A stretch of 48,577 nt of DNA from Gluconobacter thailandicus F149-1 = NBRC 100600 (GTDB lineage: Bacteria; Pseudomonadota; Alphaproteobacteria; Acetobacterales; Acetobacteraceae). The notes below the pieces were generated by a model. The model was not told where the DNA came from. It worked only from the letters and a program-made list of their open reading frames with translations, and searched no databases. Below, one piece after another: positions 17,751 to 25,731 of the stretch. The translations under genes and the position numbers were made by a program. The stretch is from contig NZ_BANH01000007.1 of assembly GCF_000964465.1 (NCBI RefSeq), forward strand, positions 1-48,577. Direction: 5' to 3'. Each line of letters opens with the position of its first letter. The stretch's first letter is position 1.

Positions 17751-18725
17751 TCAATCATCAGATGGGGAGAAGAAACGCTTCATGGAAGTGATGCGTCGTT
17801 CAAGCGTCTGTTTTGCGATAGGGGCGCCGGTGACGTCAAAGGCGTGGTACGCACCGGGGACAACATCCAGTTCCACGAAGACGCCGCTTCTGATGAGGCG
17901 CTGGGCATAGAGCAGGTCTTCTTCAAGGAAAAGGTCGAGAGCACCTACGGTCATGATGGTTGGAGGAAGGCCGGACAGATCTGTGGCGCGGGCTGGGGCA
18001 GCATATTGGGAAATGTCTTCAGCACCGGGGCGCGAAGGAGCCAGAAAAATTTCCCATGCGTAGGTATTGCTGGTGCGCGTCCAGACAAACTCTCCAGCGG
18101 TGGGTGACGGATTGGGGGCGTCATTAAGGGTGCGGTCATCCAGCATGGGGTAGATCAGGTTCTGGAACAGGATGGAGGGTCCATTCCTGTCTCTGGCAAG
18201 CAGGCAGAGGGCAGCGGCGAGGTTCCTGCCTGCGCTTTCGCCGGTGACGCCAATCTGGTCGCGTCGGATGTTGAGGGTCTCGGCGTTGTCGTGGATCCAG
18301 CAAAGGGTGGTGTAAGCATCCTCAATGCCGCCGGGGAATGGGGTCTCAGGGGTCAGGCGATAGTCCGGGGAAATGACCAGACAGTTCAGCTCCTGTGCGA
18401 AACGGCAGAGGTCACCGGTATTCTGTTCGGGACGACCTGCGCAGTGTCCGCCACCATGAAGGTGAAGCAGGACAGGCCTGGAAGTTGAGGCGGTTTGCAT
18501 TGGGCGGATCGTGAGAAGACGGAGAGTTCTCTCGTCATCGATGCCTGCCGGAATGTGGCGTTGTTCGACTGTAACGCGGAAGTCTTCGGCGGTCTGGAAA
18601 GCTTGAGCTGCCCTGTCTTCGAGCGCGTTTCTGAGTGCAGGAAGGGTTTCCGCACTGAGATCGGCAGAGGGGAAAGTGTCGAGGGCTGGGCGAAGTTCAG
18701 GAAGGACGAGAGGCAGAGTGTTCAT
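17751..18725 (-). CDS. Alpha/beta hydrolase, hormone-sensitive-lipase (family IV) esterase
   Basis: The 324-residue esterase carries the family IV signature HGGG in LHLHGGGHCAGRPEQ (oxyanion hole), the nucleophile elbow GVTGESAGRNLAAALCLLARD, an acid in ALDLFLEED and the histidine in PGAYHAFDVTG. It should hydrolyse short-chain esters in the cytoplasm. The reading frame is open further upstream, but I choose the ATG at 18725, which has GAGGAA seven bases upstream. The longer version begins with a non-conserved stretch. sucA starts 84 bases downstream on the same strand, and read-through is possible. Confidence 0.88.
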   Translation of the reverse strand: MNTLPLVLPELRPALDTFPSADLSAETLPALRNALEDRAAQAFQTAEDFRVTVEQRHIPAGIDDERTLRLLTIRPMQTASTSRPVLLHLHGGGHCAGRPEQNTGDLCRFAQELNCLVISPDYRLTPETPFPGGIEDAYTTLCWIHDNAETLNIRRDQIGVTGESAGRNLAAALCLLARDRNGPSILFQNLIYPMLDDRTLNDAPNPSPTAGEFVWTRTSNTYAWEIFLAPSRPGAEDISQYAAPARATDLSGLPPTIMTVGALDLFLEEDLLYAQRLIRSGVFVELDVVPGAYHAFDVTGAPIAKQTLERRITSMKRFFSPSDD

Positions 18726-18925
18726 CGGGGTTCCTCGAGGCAGCGTGAAGACAATGGAGTATTTTACGAACGTTTGTTGAGAACGGCGGTTTGGAGGGCA
18801 GAATTCAGCGATAGGTAAAGTTTGCCACAAAAATGCCGCAACTTTTCTGGTTTGAGAGTCGTCATAGAAGCAGTGCCTGCTGGCCATTTCCGAAAATCGC
18901 CGTGGGCGTGTGGGGAGTTCTGCTC

Positions 18926-19243
18926 ATGCGTGCTCTATCTGTCTTCTATGCTCTGATCGTTCTTGGGATGGGTCTGCCGGCTGCGCAGGCCCAGTCGGCG
19001 TCGCCTGACACACGGAGCGCGCAGAGCCGCCTTGTTGAAGATGCGGGAATGTCGGGTGTGGATCGGCGGCTGATTGTCTGTCGGATCAATCCCAAGCTGT
19101 TGCATACAGCCTGGGTTGGAGAGGTGAAGGATACTCCGCATCCGCAGGTCTGCACCGGAGGGGCAAACCGGCTGGGGGCAGGATATGTCCGTTATCTGGC
19201 GACCAGCAGGGTTTCCAAGGTCTACAAGCCGCTCAGAGGGTAA
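18926..19243 (+). CDS. Small secreted protein of unknown function
   Basis: ATG 18926, with GGGGAG eight bases upstream, gives 105 residues. The first 22 or so form a signal peptide ending AQAQS. The mature part has two cysteines (IVCRINP and PQVCTGG), possibly a disulfide. The frame is open upstream to 18833, but that extension lacks a binding site. I recognise no family. It stands between the divergent esterase and a 2OG oxygenase. Confidence 0.6.
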   Translation: MRALSVFYALIVLGMGLPAAQAQSASPDTRSAQSRLVEDAGMSGVDRRLIVCRINPKLLHTAWVGEVKDTPHPQVCTGGANRLGAGYVRYLATSRVSKVYKPLRG

Positions 19244-19323
19244 GATTATGTCGTCTGGGAGAAAGCTGGCATGTGTGGAATAGGCCTTGCCGGGTTTGTG
19301 GGGCGGGGCTAGCCTCAGGTGCT

Positions 19324-19962
19324 ATGTCCAACATTTCTCTCGATTATGATGCCCTGACGCAGACACCGGTTGCGGAGAAGCCTTTCCCGCATGTCGTGGT
19401 GCCGCATTTCATCAGCAATGATGATCTCAAGGCCGTTGTGGCTGATTTGCCGGAAATGAAATCCGGGGGGTCTTTTCCGCCTGAGGCGTTGAAGCTGACG
19501 CCGCGTGTGGCGGGCATGATTGAGGAATTGCAGGGGCCTCGGCTCAAGGCCCTGATTGCGGAGAAATTCGGTCTGGATCTGGCGAATGCGCCGACGATGC
19601 TGACGGTGCGTGGTCGAACGCGTGAAAAAGATGGACGTATCCATCGGGATTCTGATGCCAAATTGGTGACGATCCTGCTGTATCTGAATCCGCGGGGAGA
19701 AGACTGGGCTTCTCGGGATGGTTGTTTGCGCCTGCTGAATGGTCCGGATGATGTTGAGGATTACGATGTTGAGGTGACTCCGGCGGAGGGGACGCTTCTG
19801 GTGTTCCCGAACGGGCCGACGACCTGGCATGGGCATCGGCAGTTTGTCGGGACGCGGTATGCCATCCAGCTCAATTATATGGCGACGGGTCAGAAGGCCC
19901 GGTACGAATTGCGGCGGCATCGTCTTTCGGCGCTGGTCAAGCGTCTGCCTTTCTTAGGCTGA
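19324..19962 (+). CDS. 2-oxoglutarate/Fe(II)-dependent oxygenase family protein
   Basis: The 212-residue protein has the double-stranded beta-helix metal motif H-x-D in GRIHRDSDAKLVTILLYLN (about 100), a distal histidine in TTWHGHRQFVGTRYAIQLNYM, and an arginine that would bind 2-oxoglutarate in GTRYAIQ. It resembles small prolyl-hydroxylase-like oxygenases often found near polysaccharide or lipid A genes. The substrate is unknown. The start at ATG 19324 is chosen by homology to the family N-terminus (PFPHVVVPHFI). It lies 24 bases upstream of asd and is probably co-transcribed with it. Confidence 0.8.
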   Translation: MSNISLDYDALTQTPVAEKPFPHVVVPHFISNDDLKAVVADLPEMKSGGSFPPEALKLTPRVAGMIEELQGPRLKALIAEKFGLDLANAPTMLTVRGRTREKDGRIHRDSDAKLVTILLYLNPRGEDWASRDGCLRLLNGPDDVEDYDVEVTPAEGTLLVFPNGPTTWHGHRQFVGTRYAIQLNYMATGQKARYELRRHRLSALVKRLPFLG

Positions 19963-19986
19963 TTTTAAAGGGAACGGGAAAAGATC

Positions 19987-21030
19987 ATGGGTTATCGGGT
20001 TGCGGTTGCGGGCGCCACGGGAGCGGTGGGGCGCGAACTGCTGCGCATTCTGGCGGAACGGAATTTCCCTGTGGACGAGGTGGTGGCGCTGGCGTCTCCG
20101 CGTTCCGTTGGAAAAGAGATTTCCTTTGGGGACAAGAAGGTTCTCAAGGTTCAGAATCTTGAGACGTTTGACTTCAAGGGCTGGGATGTTGCGCTCTTCT
20201 CGCCGGGCGGTGAAGTTTCGGCTGTCTATGCGCCGAAGGCTGCGGCTGCGGGTTGTGTTGTGATCGACAATACGTCCCATTTCCGGATGGAGCCGGGTAT
20301 TCCACTGGTCGTGCCGGAAGTGAACGCTGCTGCCCTCAAGAAGGCGCGTCGTGGCATCATCGCAAACCCGAACTGTTCCACCGCGCAGATGTTGGTGGCT
20401 CTGAAGCCGCTGCATGATCTGTTCAAGATCAAGCGCATCGTGGTCTCGACGTATCAGGCGGTGTCTGGTGCGGGTAAAGACGGCATGGACGAACTGTTTG
20501 GTCAGACCAAGGGGACGTTCGTGAACGATCCGCCGACGGTTGCACAGTTTACCAAGCAGATCGCCTTTAACGTTATTCCACACATTGATCGCTTCATGGA
20601 TGATGGTGCGACCAAAGAAGAGTGGAAGATGGCGGTTGAAACCCGCAAGATCCTGGACCCGGATATTCAGGTGCTGGCGACTTGCGTGCGGGTTCCGGTC
20701 TTTATTGGACATTCCGAGGCCATCAGCATCGAGTGTGAGAAGCCTGTTGATCTGAAGAAGGCTCGTGAGGCGCTTCGCAAGGCTCCAGGCGTGATTCTAC
20801 GCGACGAACGCGAAGATGGTGGCTACGTGACTCCGATTGAATGCGTCGGGGAAGATGCGACATATGTGTCGCGGCTGCGAATTGATCCGACTGTAGAAAA
20901 TGGTCTGGCGCTGTGGTGTGTGTCCGACAATCTTCGCAAGGGTGCTGCGTTGAATGCGGTGCAGATTGCGGAGAGCCTGGTTGAGCAGGGTCTGCTGAAG
21001 AATGGCGCGTTGTTTCCTGTAAAGGAATAA
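19987..21030 (+). CDS. asd: Aspartate-semialdehyde dehydrogenase
   Basis: Asd (347 residues) reduces aspartyl phosphate to aspartate semialdehyde, the branch point to lysine/diaminopimelate, threonine and methionine. The NADP-binding GATGAVGRELLRIL, the catalytic cysteine in ANPNCSTAQM (about residue 130) and the substrate-binding RVPVFIGHSEA are all present. Length is normal. GGGAACGGGAAAAGATC precedes ATG 19987. A strong terminator follows at 21049-21084. dapB, a downstream pathway step, is elsewhere in this window (36413-37159). Confidence 0.97.
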   Translation: MGYRVAVAGATGAVGRELLRILAERNFPVDEVVALASPRSVGKEISFGDKKVLKVQNLETFDFKGWDVALFSPGGEVSAVYAPKAAAAGCVVIDNTSHFRMEPGIPLVVPEVNAAALKKARRGIIANPNCSTAQMLVALKPLHDLFKIKRIVVSTYQAVSGAGKDGMDELFGQTKGTFVNDPPTVAQFTKQIAFNVIPHIDRFMDDGATKEEWKMAVETRKILDPDIQVLATCVRVPVFIGHSEAISIECEKPVDLKKAREALRKAPGVILRDEREDGGYVTPIECVGEDATYVSRLRIDPTVENGLALWCVSDNLRKGAALNAVQIAESLVEQGLLKNGALFPVKE

Positions 21031-21048
21031 GCTGTTTTCTGAAGCCCG

Positions 21049-21084
21049 AATGTGCCCGAGGGGAAACCTTCCGGCACATTTTTT
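21049..21084 (+). terminator. Intrinsic terminator after asd
   Basis: AATGTGCC (21049-21056) pairs with GGCACATT (21073-21080), followed by a T run to 21084. The next coding start (murQ) lies 24 bases downstream of the T run. Confidence 0.85.
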
Positions 21085-21108
21085 ATGTCGCGACGAAGAG
21101 GATTATTT

Positions 21109-21996
21109 GTGACGGTTCCACGCACCGAGACAGTTCTGGAGGCCAACCAGACGATTGAGCTTCTTCCTCTGGATGCTCTGCTGGGGCGATTGCTGGACTC
21201 ACAGAAAGCGGCACTCGATCGGGTCGGGGAAGCATTGCCTTCAATCGAACGGGCTGTGGAGGCGGCTGTACCGCGTCTGCAGAACGGTGGCCGTCTGATT
21301 TACGCGGGAGCGGGGACGTCTGGCCGGATTGGTGTACAGGATGGTGTTGAACTGACACCGACTTTCGGGCTCGCACCGGAACGTCTGGTGTTGCTGCTCG
21401 CGGGTGGAGCGGGAGCCGGGACGCAGGCTGTTGAGGGTGCGGAGGATCGGGAAGATCAGGCACGTCTTGACCTGAGCGAGCATGTTCCGACTGCGAATGA
21501 TGTGGTGATCGGGGTCGCGGCCAGTGGAAACACGCCTTACACCTGCGCCATGGTGCGGGCAGGCCGGGACGCGGGAGCGTTGACGATCGGGGTTAGTGGC
21601 AATTCGGATGGACGTTTGCTTCAGGGCGCTGAGATAGGGATTTCTATTCCGACGGGAGCAGAGGTTCTGGCTGGATCAACGCGGATGGCCGCAGGGACGG
21701 CGCAGAAGGTTGTGCTGAACCTGTTCTCTACGGCTCTCATGACGCGGCTTGGGCATGTGTATCGTGGCCGCATGGTTGATATGCGGATTAGCAACGACAA
21801 GCTCCAGAAGCGTGCTGAACGCATGGTGTCTGAACTGGCCGGAGGGACGGAGGAAGAAGTGCGTGACGCTCTTGCTCTGGTCGGGGGGAATGTGAAGCGG
21901 GCGGTTCTGATCCGACACGGGGTGGCGGCCGAGCAGGTTGAAGTGCTTCTTCAGCAGCACAAAGGAAACTTGCATGCCGTATTGGCGGCCCTGTGA
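21109..21996 (+). CDS. murQ: N-acetylmuramic acid 6-phosphate etherase
   Basis: MurQ (295 residues from GTG 21109) cleaves the lactyl ether of MurNAc-6-phosphate, giving GlcNAc-6-phosphate and lactate in cell-wall recycling. The SIS fold is visible: GRLIYAGAGTSGRIGVQDGVELTPTFG contains the sugar-phosphate site and the catalytic glutamate in the DGVELTPTFG loop. GVAASGNTPYTCAMVRAGRDAGA and GSTRMAAGTAQKVVLN follow. GTG 21109 is preferred since AAGAGGA lies six bases upstream. ATG 21085 abuts the terminator T run and has no binding site. It overlaps anmK, its pathway partner. Confidence 0.93.
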   Translation: MTVPRTETVLEANQTIELLPLDALLGRLLDSQKAALDRVGEALPSIERAVEAAVPRLQNGGRLIYAGAGTSGRIGVQDGVELTPTFGLAPERLVLLLAGGAGAGTQAVEGAEDREDQARLDLSEHVPTANDVVIGVAASGNTPYTCAMVRAGRDAGALTIGVSGNSDGRLLQGAEIGISIPTGAEVLAGSTRMAAGTAQKVVLNLFSTALMTRLGHVYRGRMVDMRISNDKLQKRAERMVSELAGGTEEEVRDALALVGGNVKRAVLIRHGVAAEQVEVLLQQHKGNLHAVLAAL

Positions 21997-23105
21997 TGGC
22001 TGATCCGGGATCGGGCGATCTGCGCTGGGCCATTGGCTTGATGAGTGGCACGTCGCTTGATGGTGTGGATGCGGCGCTTGTTCTTACGGATGGGGAACGC
22101 ATTGCAGAGTACGGGCCGGCTTTGACGCTTCCGTATGATCAGATGTTACGGGATCGGCTGCGGTTGATTCTGGATCATGCTGCTGAACTTTCCGGAAGTG
22201 AGGTTGATCTGAAGGATGTCGAGCGGGAGGTAACACTCAGGCATGTTGAGGCTGTAACAGCGCTTCGGAACATGGTGCCGGAAATTGTGCCGGAAATCAT
22301 TGGTTTTCATGGGCAGACTATTCTGCATCAGCCGGAAAAGGGACGAAGCTGGCAGATTGGCGATGGCACTTTGCTTCAGGAGCAGTGTGGCATTCCTGTC
22401 ATCTATGATTTCCGGGCAAGGGATCTGGAGCATGGGGGGGAAGGAGCACCGCTGGTTCCAGTCCTTCATGCGGCCCTTCTGGAGCGGGATGAGCGGTCTG
22501 TTGCTGTATTGAATATCGGGGGGGTGGCTAACGTCACTTTGCTGGGGCCAGTGCGGGGTGGGATTCGCCAAATCTGGGCCTGTGATACGGGACCGGGCAA
22601 TGCTTTGCTGGATGATTGGGCGGAACGTCATACAGGAGTGGCGTGCGATACTGATGGTGCACTGGCGAGTAAGGGAACAGTGAACCCGGATGTATTGGAG
22701 CGCTTGCTGGATAGCCCGTATTTCAAGCGTCCCATGCCGAAATCCCTGGACCGGTTGAGTTTTCATGGGCCTGCTATGGAGGCTGTGCAGGGACTTTCCG
22801 CTGAAGACGGCGCGGCAACGCTGGTTGCATTCACGGTGGAGGCGATTGCTCGGACACCGATGGATGTCATGCCGGATAAGTGGTTGGTTGCGGGCGGAGG
22901 ACGACACAATCCGGTACTGATGGAGCGATTGCGTTTGCGCCTTGGAAATGTAGCGTCTGTTGACGTTCTGGGGTGGGATGGTGATGCGTTGGAGGCGCAG
23001 TGTTTTGCGCTTCTGGCTGTGCGTTATCTTCGGCAGTTGCCTTCTTCATGGCCTCAGACCACTGGAACACGTCAAGCCTGCGTGGCAGGCCGCGCCATTG
23101 TATGA
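21996..23105 (+). CDS. anmK: Anhydro-N-acetylmuramic acid kinase
   Basis: AnmK (369 residues) uses ATP to convert 1,6-anhydro-MurNAc to MurNAc-6-phosphate, the substrate of MurQ. Motifs are GLMSGTSLDGVDAALV (N-terminal phosphate loop), GFHGQTILH, LNIGGVANVTLL and the acidic catalytic region in WACDTGPGNALLDDW. The ATG shares a base with the murQ stop (TGATG), so murQ and anmK are translated together: a minimal peptidoglycan recycling unit. The extreme C-terminus (after about 345) is unlike other AnmK proteins and probably variable. Confidence 0.95.
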   Translation: MADPGSGDLRWAIGLMSGTSLDGVDAALVLTDGERIAEYGPALTLPYDQMLRDRLRLILDHAAELSGSEVDLKDVEREVTLRHVEAVTALRNMVPEIVPEIIGFHGQTILHQPEKGRSWQIGDGTLLQEQCGIPVIYDFRARDLEHGGEGAPLVPVLHAALLERDERSVAVLNIGGVANVTLLGPVRGGIRQIWACDTGPGNALLDDWAERHTGVACDTDGALASKGTVNPDVLERLLDSPYFKRPMPKSLDRLSFHGPAMEAVQGLSAEDGAATLVAFTVEAIARTPMDVMPDKWLVAGGGRHNPVLMERLRLRLGNVASVDVLGWDGDALEAQCFALLAVRYLRQLPSSWPQTTGTRQACVAGRAIV

Positions 23106-23123
23106 CGCCGCCTGCTCCCTGAT

Positions 23124-23546
23124 TTAGACAGAGGCGAGTTCAGGCCACCCGGTTTCAGGGCGATCAAGATGCTTGAGCAGGTCATGATCGCTGGTGTTTG
23201 TCAGATCCTTTGTCAGGGTCTTGAACAGTTTCTTGGCTGTTGGTTTGTCGAGATGCTCACGGATGTCGTGGAGCGCCTGCGCCGGGGCAACGAGGAAAAT
23301 GCCTTCGATATCGGAGTCCTGTGCGACTTTATTGATGTGTGTCGCCAGATCTTTCGTAAAATGGGTTTTGAGCTGCTCTTTGGGGTTTGTGTGCGCTGCC
23401 TTGATGGACCCGACGTCTTTGGCTGCGTCCGAGCCTTTATGCAGGTCAAAATTCTCAATGGTGCGAAGCTGGGTTCCTTCCAGACGAAGAAATCGACCTT
23501 TTTCGCCGTCAGCGATGACGTAGATGACTGGATCTTGAGTCGCCAT
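23124..23546 (-). CDS. Host attachment family protein (baeRF-like)
   Basis: The 140-residue protein resembles the family annotated as proteins required for attachment to host cells (PF18856/PF10116-like baeRF fold, related to eRF1 domain 1). IYVIADGEKGRFLRLEGTQL is the typical first strand pair, GIFLVAPAQALHDIREHL the later strand-helix, and TSDHDLLKHL the end. The ATG at 23546 is chosen over the earlier start since GGAAGGA sits upstream at a good distance. The host-attachment name is historical and the true role is not established; a ribosome- or RNA-related role is an inference from the fold. Confidence 0.8.
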   Translation of the reverse strand: MATQDPVIYVIADGEKGRFLRLEGTQLRTIENFDLHKGSDAAKDVGSIKAAHTNPKEQLKTHFTKDLATHINKVAQDSDIEGIFLVAPAQALHDIREHLDKPTAKKLFKTLTKDLTNTSDHDLLKHLDRPETGWPELASV

Positions 23547-23714
23547 TCTAGTGGTCCTTCCGAACAATCATATGTGTCGGTAGTTCAACGGGCATAAGGG
23601 TGGGGAGTTGCGTGCTCGTAGGGTTTTTGGTCGATTGCTGAAATGTTAAACCGATGAAAAATAAAGATTATTCCGTGCGGAGATAAAATTTTTGCGGGGC
23701 ATATGAATTTTTTT

Positions 23715-23744
23715 CTTGAAACACGACGGCGATATGACCAATCT
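23715..23744 (+). promoter_or_regulatory. Sigma-32-like heat-shock promoter
   Basis: CTTGAA (23715-23720) is followed after 17 bases by CCAATCT (23738-23744), six of seven bases matching the alphaproteobacterial sigma-32 consensus CTTGAA-N17/18-CYTATNT. The ten bases CTTGAAACAC are shared with the putative sigma-32 promoter of dnaK in this window. It would start a short leader ahead of a 43-codon ORF. Confidence 0.5.
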
Positions 23745-23793
23745 CAATATTGAGCCCACGGAAAACTTTCCCAGAGGGTTCAAGGAGGCGAAT

Positions 23794-23925
23794 ATGGCTC
23801 TGATGAATACTTTCATGCCGTATATCGGATCAATCGGCGCTGTCATGGCGGTCGTTGTTTACAATGCTTCCCTAAGGGCTGAGCGACCCAGTCTCTCCTA
23901 TGCGCGGGTAAGGCACCGACGATAG
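23794..23925 (+). CDS. Putative 43-residue membrane peptide
   Basis: The ORF begins at ATG 23794 with a near-perfect Shine-Dalgarno (AAGGAGG at 23782-23788) five bases before the ATG. It encodes 43 residues: a short polar start, one hydrophobic segment (YIGSIGAVMAVVVYNASL, about 10-27) and a basic tail rich in Arg ending RVRHRR. The positive-inside rule puts the C-terminus in the cytoplasm. The unit is monocistronic: sigma-32-like promoter upstream, terminator immediately after the stop. No family is recognised. The in-frame region upstream to 23716 is probably leader, not coding. Confidence 0.55.
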   Translation: MALMNTFMPYIGSIGAVMAVVVYNASLRAERPSLSYARVRHRR

Positions 23926-23968
23926 CGTCCCGAAAGGGACGCGTATCCTGATATTAGATACGTTTTTT
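23925..23968 (+). terminator. Tandem hairpins with terminator before hemH
   Basis: GCGTCCC-GAAA-GGGACGC (23925-23942) is a perfect 7-bp hairpin with a stable GNRA tetraloop. It shares a base with a second hairpin, CGTATC (23942-23947) with GATACG (23957-23962), followed by six T (23963-23968). The second is an intrinsic terminator, and the first may stabilise the transcript end. Confidence 0.85.
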
Positions 23969-24010
23969 CTCTTTCGCCGTTGTTAGCCCTGTTCCAGACT
24001 GAAGGGCGCT

Positions 24011-25042
24011 ATGGCCTTTTTTTTCAAAAAACCACGGAATGCTTCTCCTCCTCAGGGGCGGACGGGCGTTCTTCTTCTCAACTTGGGTACGCCTGACGAT
24101 ACCGGCTATTTTGCGGTGCGTCGTTATCTGAGTGAGTTTCTTTCCGATCGGCGCGTGATTGAAAGTCCGCCGTTGATCTGGCAGCCCATTTTGCAGGGCA
24201 TCATCCTCACAAAACGTCCGTTTGCCAGTGGTGCGAATTACGCACGCATCTGGGATCGCGAAGAGAATGCTTCGCCGTTGAGGGTTTATACCCAGCGACA
24301 GGCTGAGAAGCTCGCTCTGCGTCTGAAGTCCGACGGTGTACCTGTTGAATGGGGAATGCGCTACGGGCAGCCCTCCGTTGCACAAGGCGTTGAAAGGCTG
24401 ATGGATCAGGGGTGTGATCGGATCATCAGTATTCCGCTTTATCCGCAGTATTCAGCGACGACGACTGCGACAGCCAATGATCATCTTTTCCGTGCACTCA
24501 TGAAGCTACGCCGTCAGCCAGCCGTGCTGACGATGCCGTCTTTTCCGGATCATCCGTTGTTTATCCGGGCATTGGAGCAGTCTGTTCGTCAAACGCTGGA
24601 TGGATTGTCCTTCAAGCCACAGGCGGTTGTTGCATCCTTTCATGGGTTGCCGAAAACCTGTGTTGAAAAAGGCGATTCCTATCAGGAAGAGTGTCAGCGC
24701 ACGATTGTAGCATTGCGGAAAGCGCTGGGATTTACCGACGAGCAGATGCCGCTCACCTTCCAGTCCCGATTTGGGCCTCTGGAATGGATTCAGCCCTATA
24801 CGGCACCTTACGTCACTGCTCTTCCCAAGCAGGGAGTTACCAAAATTGCAGTGATCATGCCTGGGTTCATGTCGGATTGCATTGAAACACTGGATGAGAT
24901 TGGCAATGAGCTGCGTGAGGAATTCATGCATGCTGGTGGCGAAGAATTCGCCATGATTCCCTGTCTTAACGATACGGACGAAGCTATTGACCTTTTAGAG
25001 GGGCTCTCTCGTTCTGCGCTCAAGGGTTTTCAGTTTTCCTGA
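24011..25042 (+). CDS. hemH: Ferrochelatase
   Basis: HemH (343 residues) inserts iron into protoporphyrin IX, the last step of haem synthesis. Conserved parts include GVLLLNLGTPD near the start, YPQYSATTTA (about 145), the active-site histidine in VVASFHGLPKTCVEKGDSY (about 210), and the C-terminal VIMPGFMSDCIETLDEIGNE. There is no Fe-S cysteine cluster at the C-terminus. It is likely membrane associated or soluble. It stands as its own unit between two terminators, with GAAGGG eight bases before ATG 24011. Confidence 0.96.
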   Translation: MAFFFKKPRNASPPQGRTGVLLLNLGTPDDTGYFAVRRYLSEFLSDRRVIESPPLIWQPILQGIILTKRPFASGANYARIWDREENASPLRVYTQRQAEKLALRLKSDGVPVEWGMRYGQPSVAQGVERLMDQGCDRIISIPLYPQYSATTTATANDHLFRALMKLRRQPAVLTMPSFPDHPLFIRALEQSVRQTLDGLSFKPQAVVASFHGLPKTCVEKGDSYQEECQRTIVALRKALGFTDEQMPLTFQSRFGPLEWIQPYTAPYVTALPKQGVTKIAVIMPGFMSDCIETLDEIGNELREEFMHAGGEEFAMIPCLNDTDEAIDLLEGLSRSALKGFQFS

Positions 25043-25062
25043 CGGGTCGTTGAGAGCTTTTG

Positions 25063-25105
25063 GAAAACAGAAACGCCCGGCTTCAAGCCGGGCGTTTCTG
25101 TTTTC
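25063..25105. terminator. Strong bidirectional terminator
   Basis: A perfect 19-bp inverted repeat (25063-25081 and 25087-25105) has core CGCCCGGC/GCCGGGCG, loop TTCAA, and A-rich and T-rich ends. It serves hemH on one side and the convergent secreted-protein gene on the other, whose stop codon it touches. Confidence 0.92.
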
Positions 25106-25484
25106 AGAAGTGTTGGTTTGGCTGAGGCGCTGGCGCCGGTGTATTCGGGCCTGGCTCAGGATGTTCGGCGTCATACCATTCTGCTTTCTGTTTGGTGGAA
25201 GCAGCATCATGATGGCGCTGCCACCAGCTGGCATTTGGATCAGCAGGATGTTCCTTGTCCCAAAGGGCTGCCTTTTCGCGGAGATCCTTGCGGTACAGAT
25301 GACGGCGATACATGCCGGCGGCACATCCGCCCATAGCACCGACGACGGCGTGATGATTTGCGAAATGGCCACCGACGGCTCCGGCTGCGCCGTATTTGAT
25401 GCAGCCGCCAGGTTCGGCAAGGGCAGGAGTGGCGGTCAGAAGGGCTGCAAGAGCCAGTGCGGATCGCGTTAAGCGGATCGTCAT
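25104..25484 (-). CDS. Secreted glycine-zipper-like protein
   Basis: The 126-residue protein has a signal peptide ending ALA before EPGG. Residues about 25-60 are a Gly/Ala-rich hydrophobic stretch with two cysteines (GGCIKYGAAGAVGG and GAMGGCAAGM), like a glycine-zipper 2TM domain. The rest is charged and ends in a Pro-rich tail (PGPNTPAPAPQPNQ). Proteins of this kind are often periplasmic or outer-membrane associated. No function is known. ATG 25484 is the natural start. Confidence 0.75.
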   Translation of the reverse strand: MTIRLTRSALALAALLTATPALAEPGGCIKYGAAGAVGGHFANHHAVVGAMGGCAAGMYRRHLYRKDLREKAALWDKEHPADPNASWWQRHHDAASTKQKAEWYDAEHPEPGPNTPAPAPQPNQHF

Positions 25485-25600
25485 GGTGGGTTTGGTCTCT
25501 CGTAAGTGTCTCTCTGGGGAAAAGAGACTTTCTAAGTGTCAAAATTAGGTCCAGGCAGGGAAGGTTTCAACTCTTCTCCTCCCGGTCTGGCATTTAAAGC

Positions 25601-25629
25601 TTGAACTGCATCCGGGTTTTTCATATAAC
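25601..25629 (+). promoter_or_regulatory. Sigma-70-like promoter of the accessory cluster
   Basis: TTGAAC (25601-25606), a 17-base spacer, and TATAAC (25624-25629) form a good vegetative promoter. It would start transcription about 75 bases before the coding region of the small membrane protein that precedes levansucrase. Confidence 0.55.
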
Positions 25630-25698
25630 TGTGGCATTGAGCCATAAATAATTTAACGCATGGCTCGATAATTCATTTTGAAAATAATGATTTTGAAG

Positions 25699-25731
25699 GA
25701 GGCTCATCCGGATGGATGCGGCCTCTTTTTT
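25699..25731 (+). promoter_or_regulatory. Terminator-like hairpin with T run in a leader (possible attenuator)
   Basis: GAGGC (25699-25703) pairs with GCCTC (25721-25725), with additional internal CATCC/GGATG pairing, and six T follow (25726-25731). It lies inside the leader or start region of the small membrane protein gene. The 5' arm overlaps an AAGGAGG at 25696-25702. It could end transcription early or hide the ribosome binding site. Confidence 0.4.
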
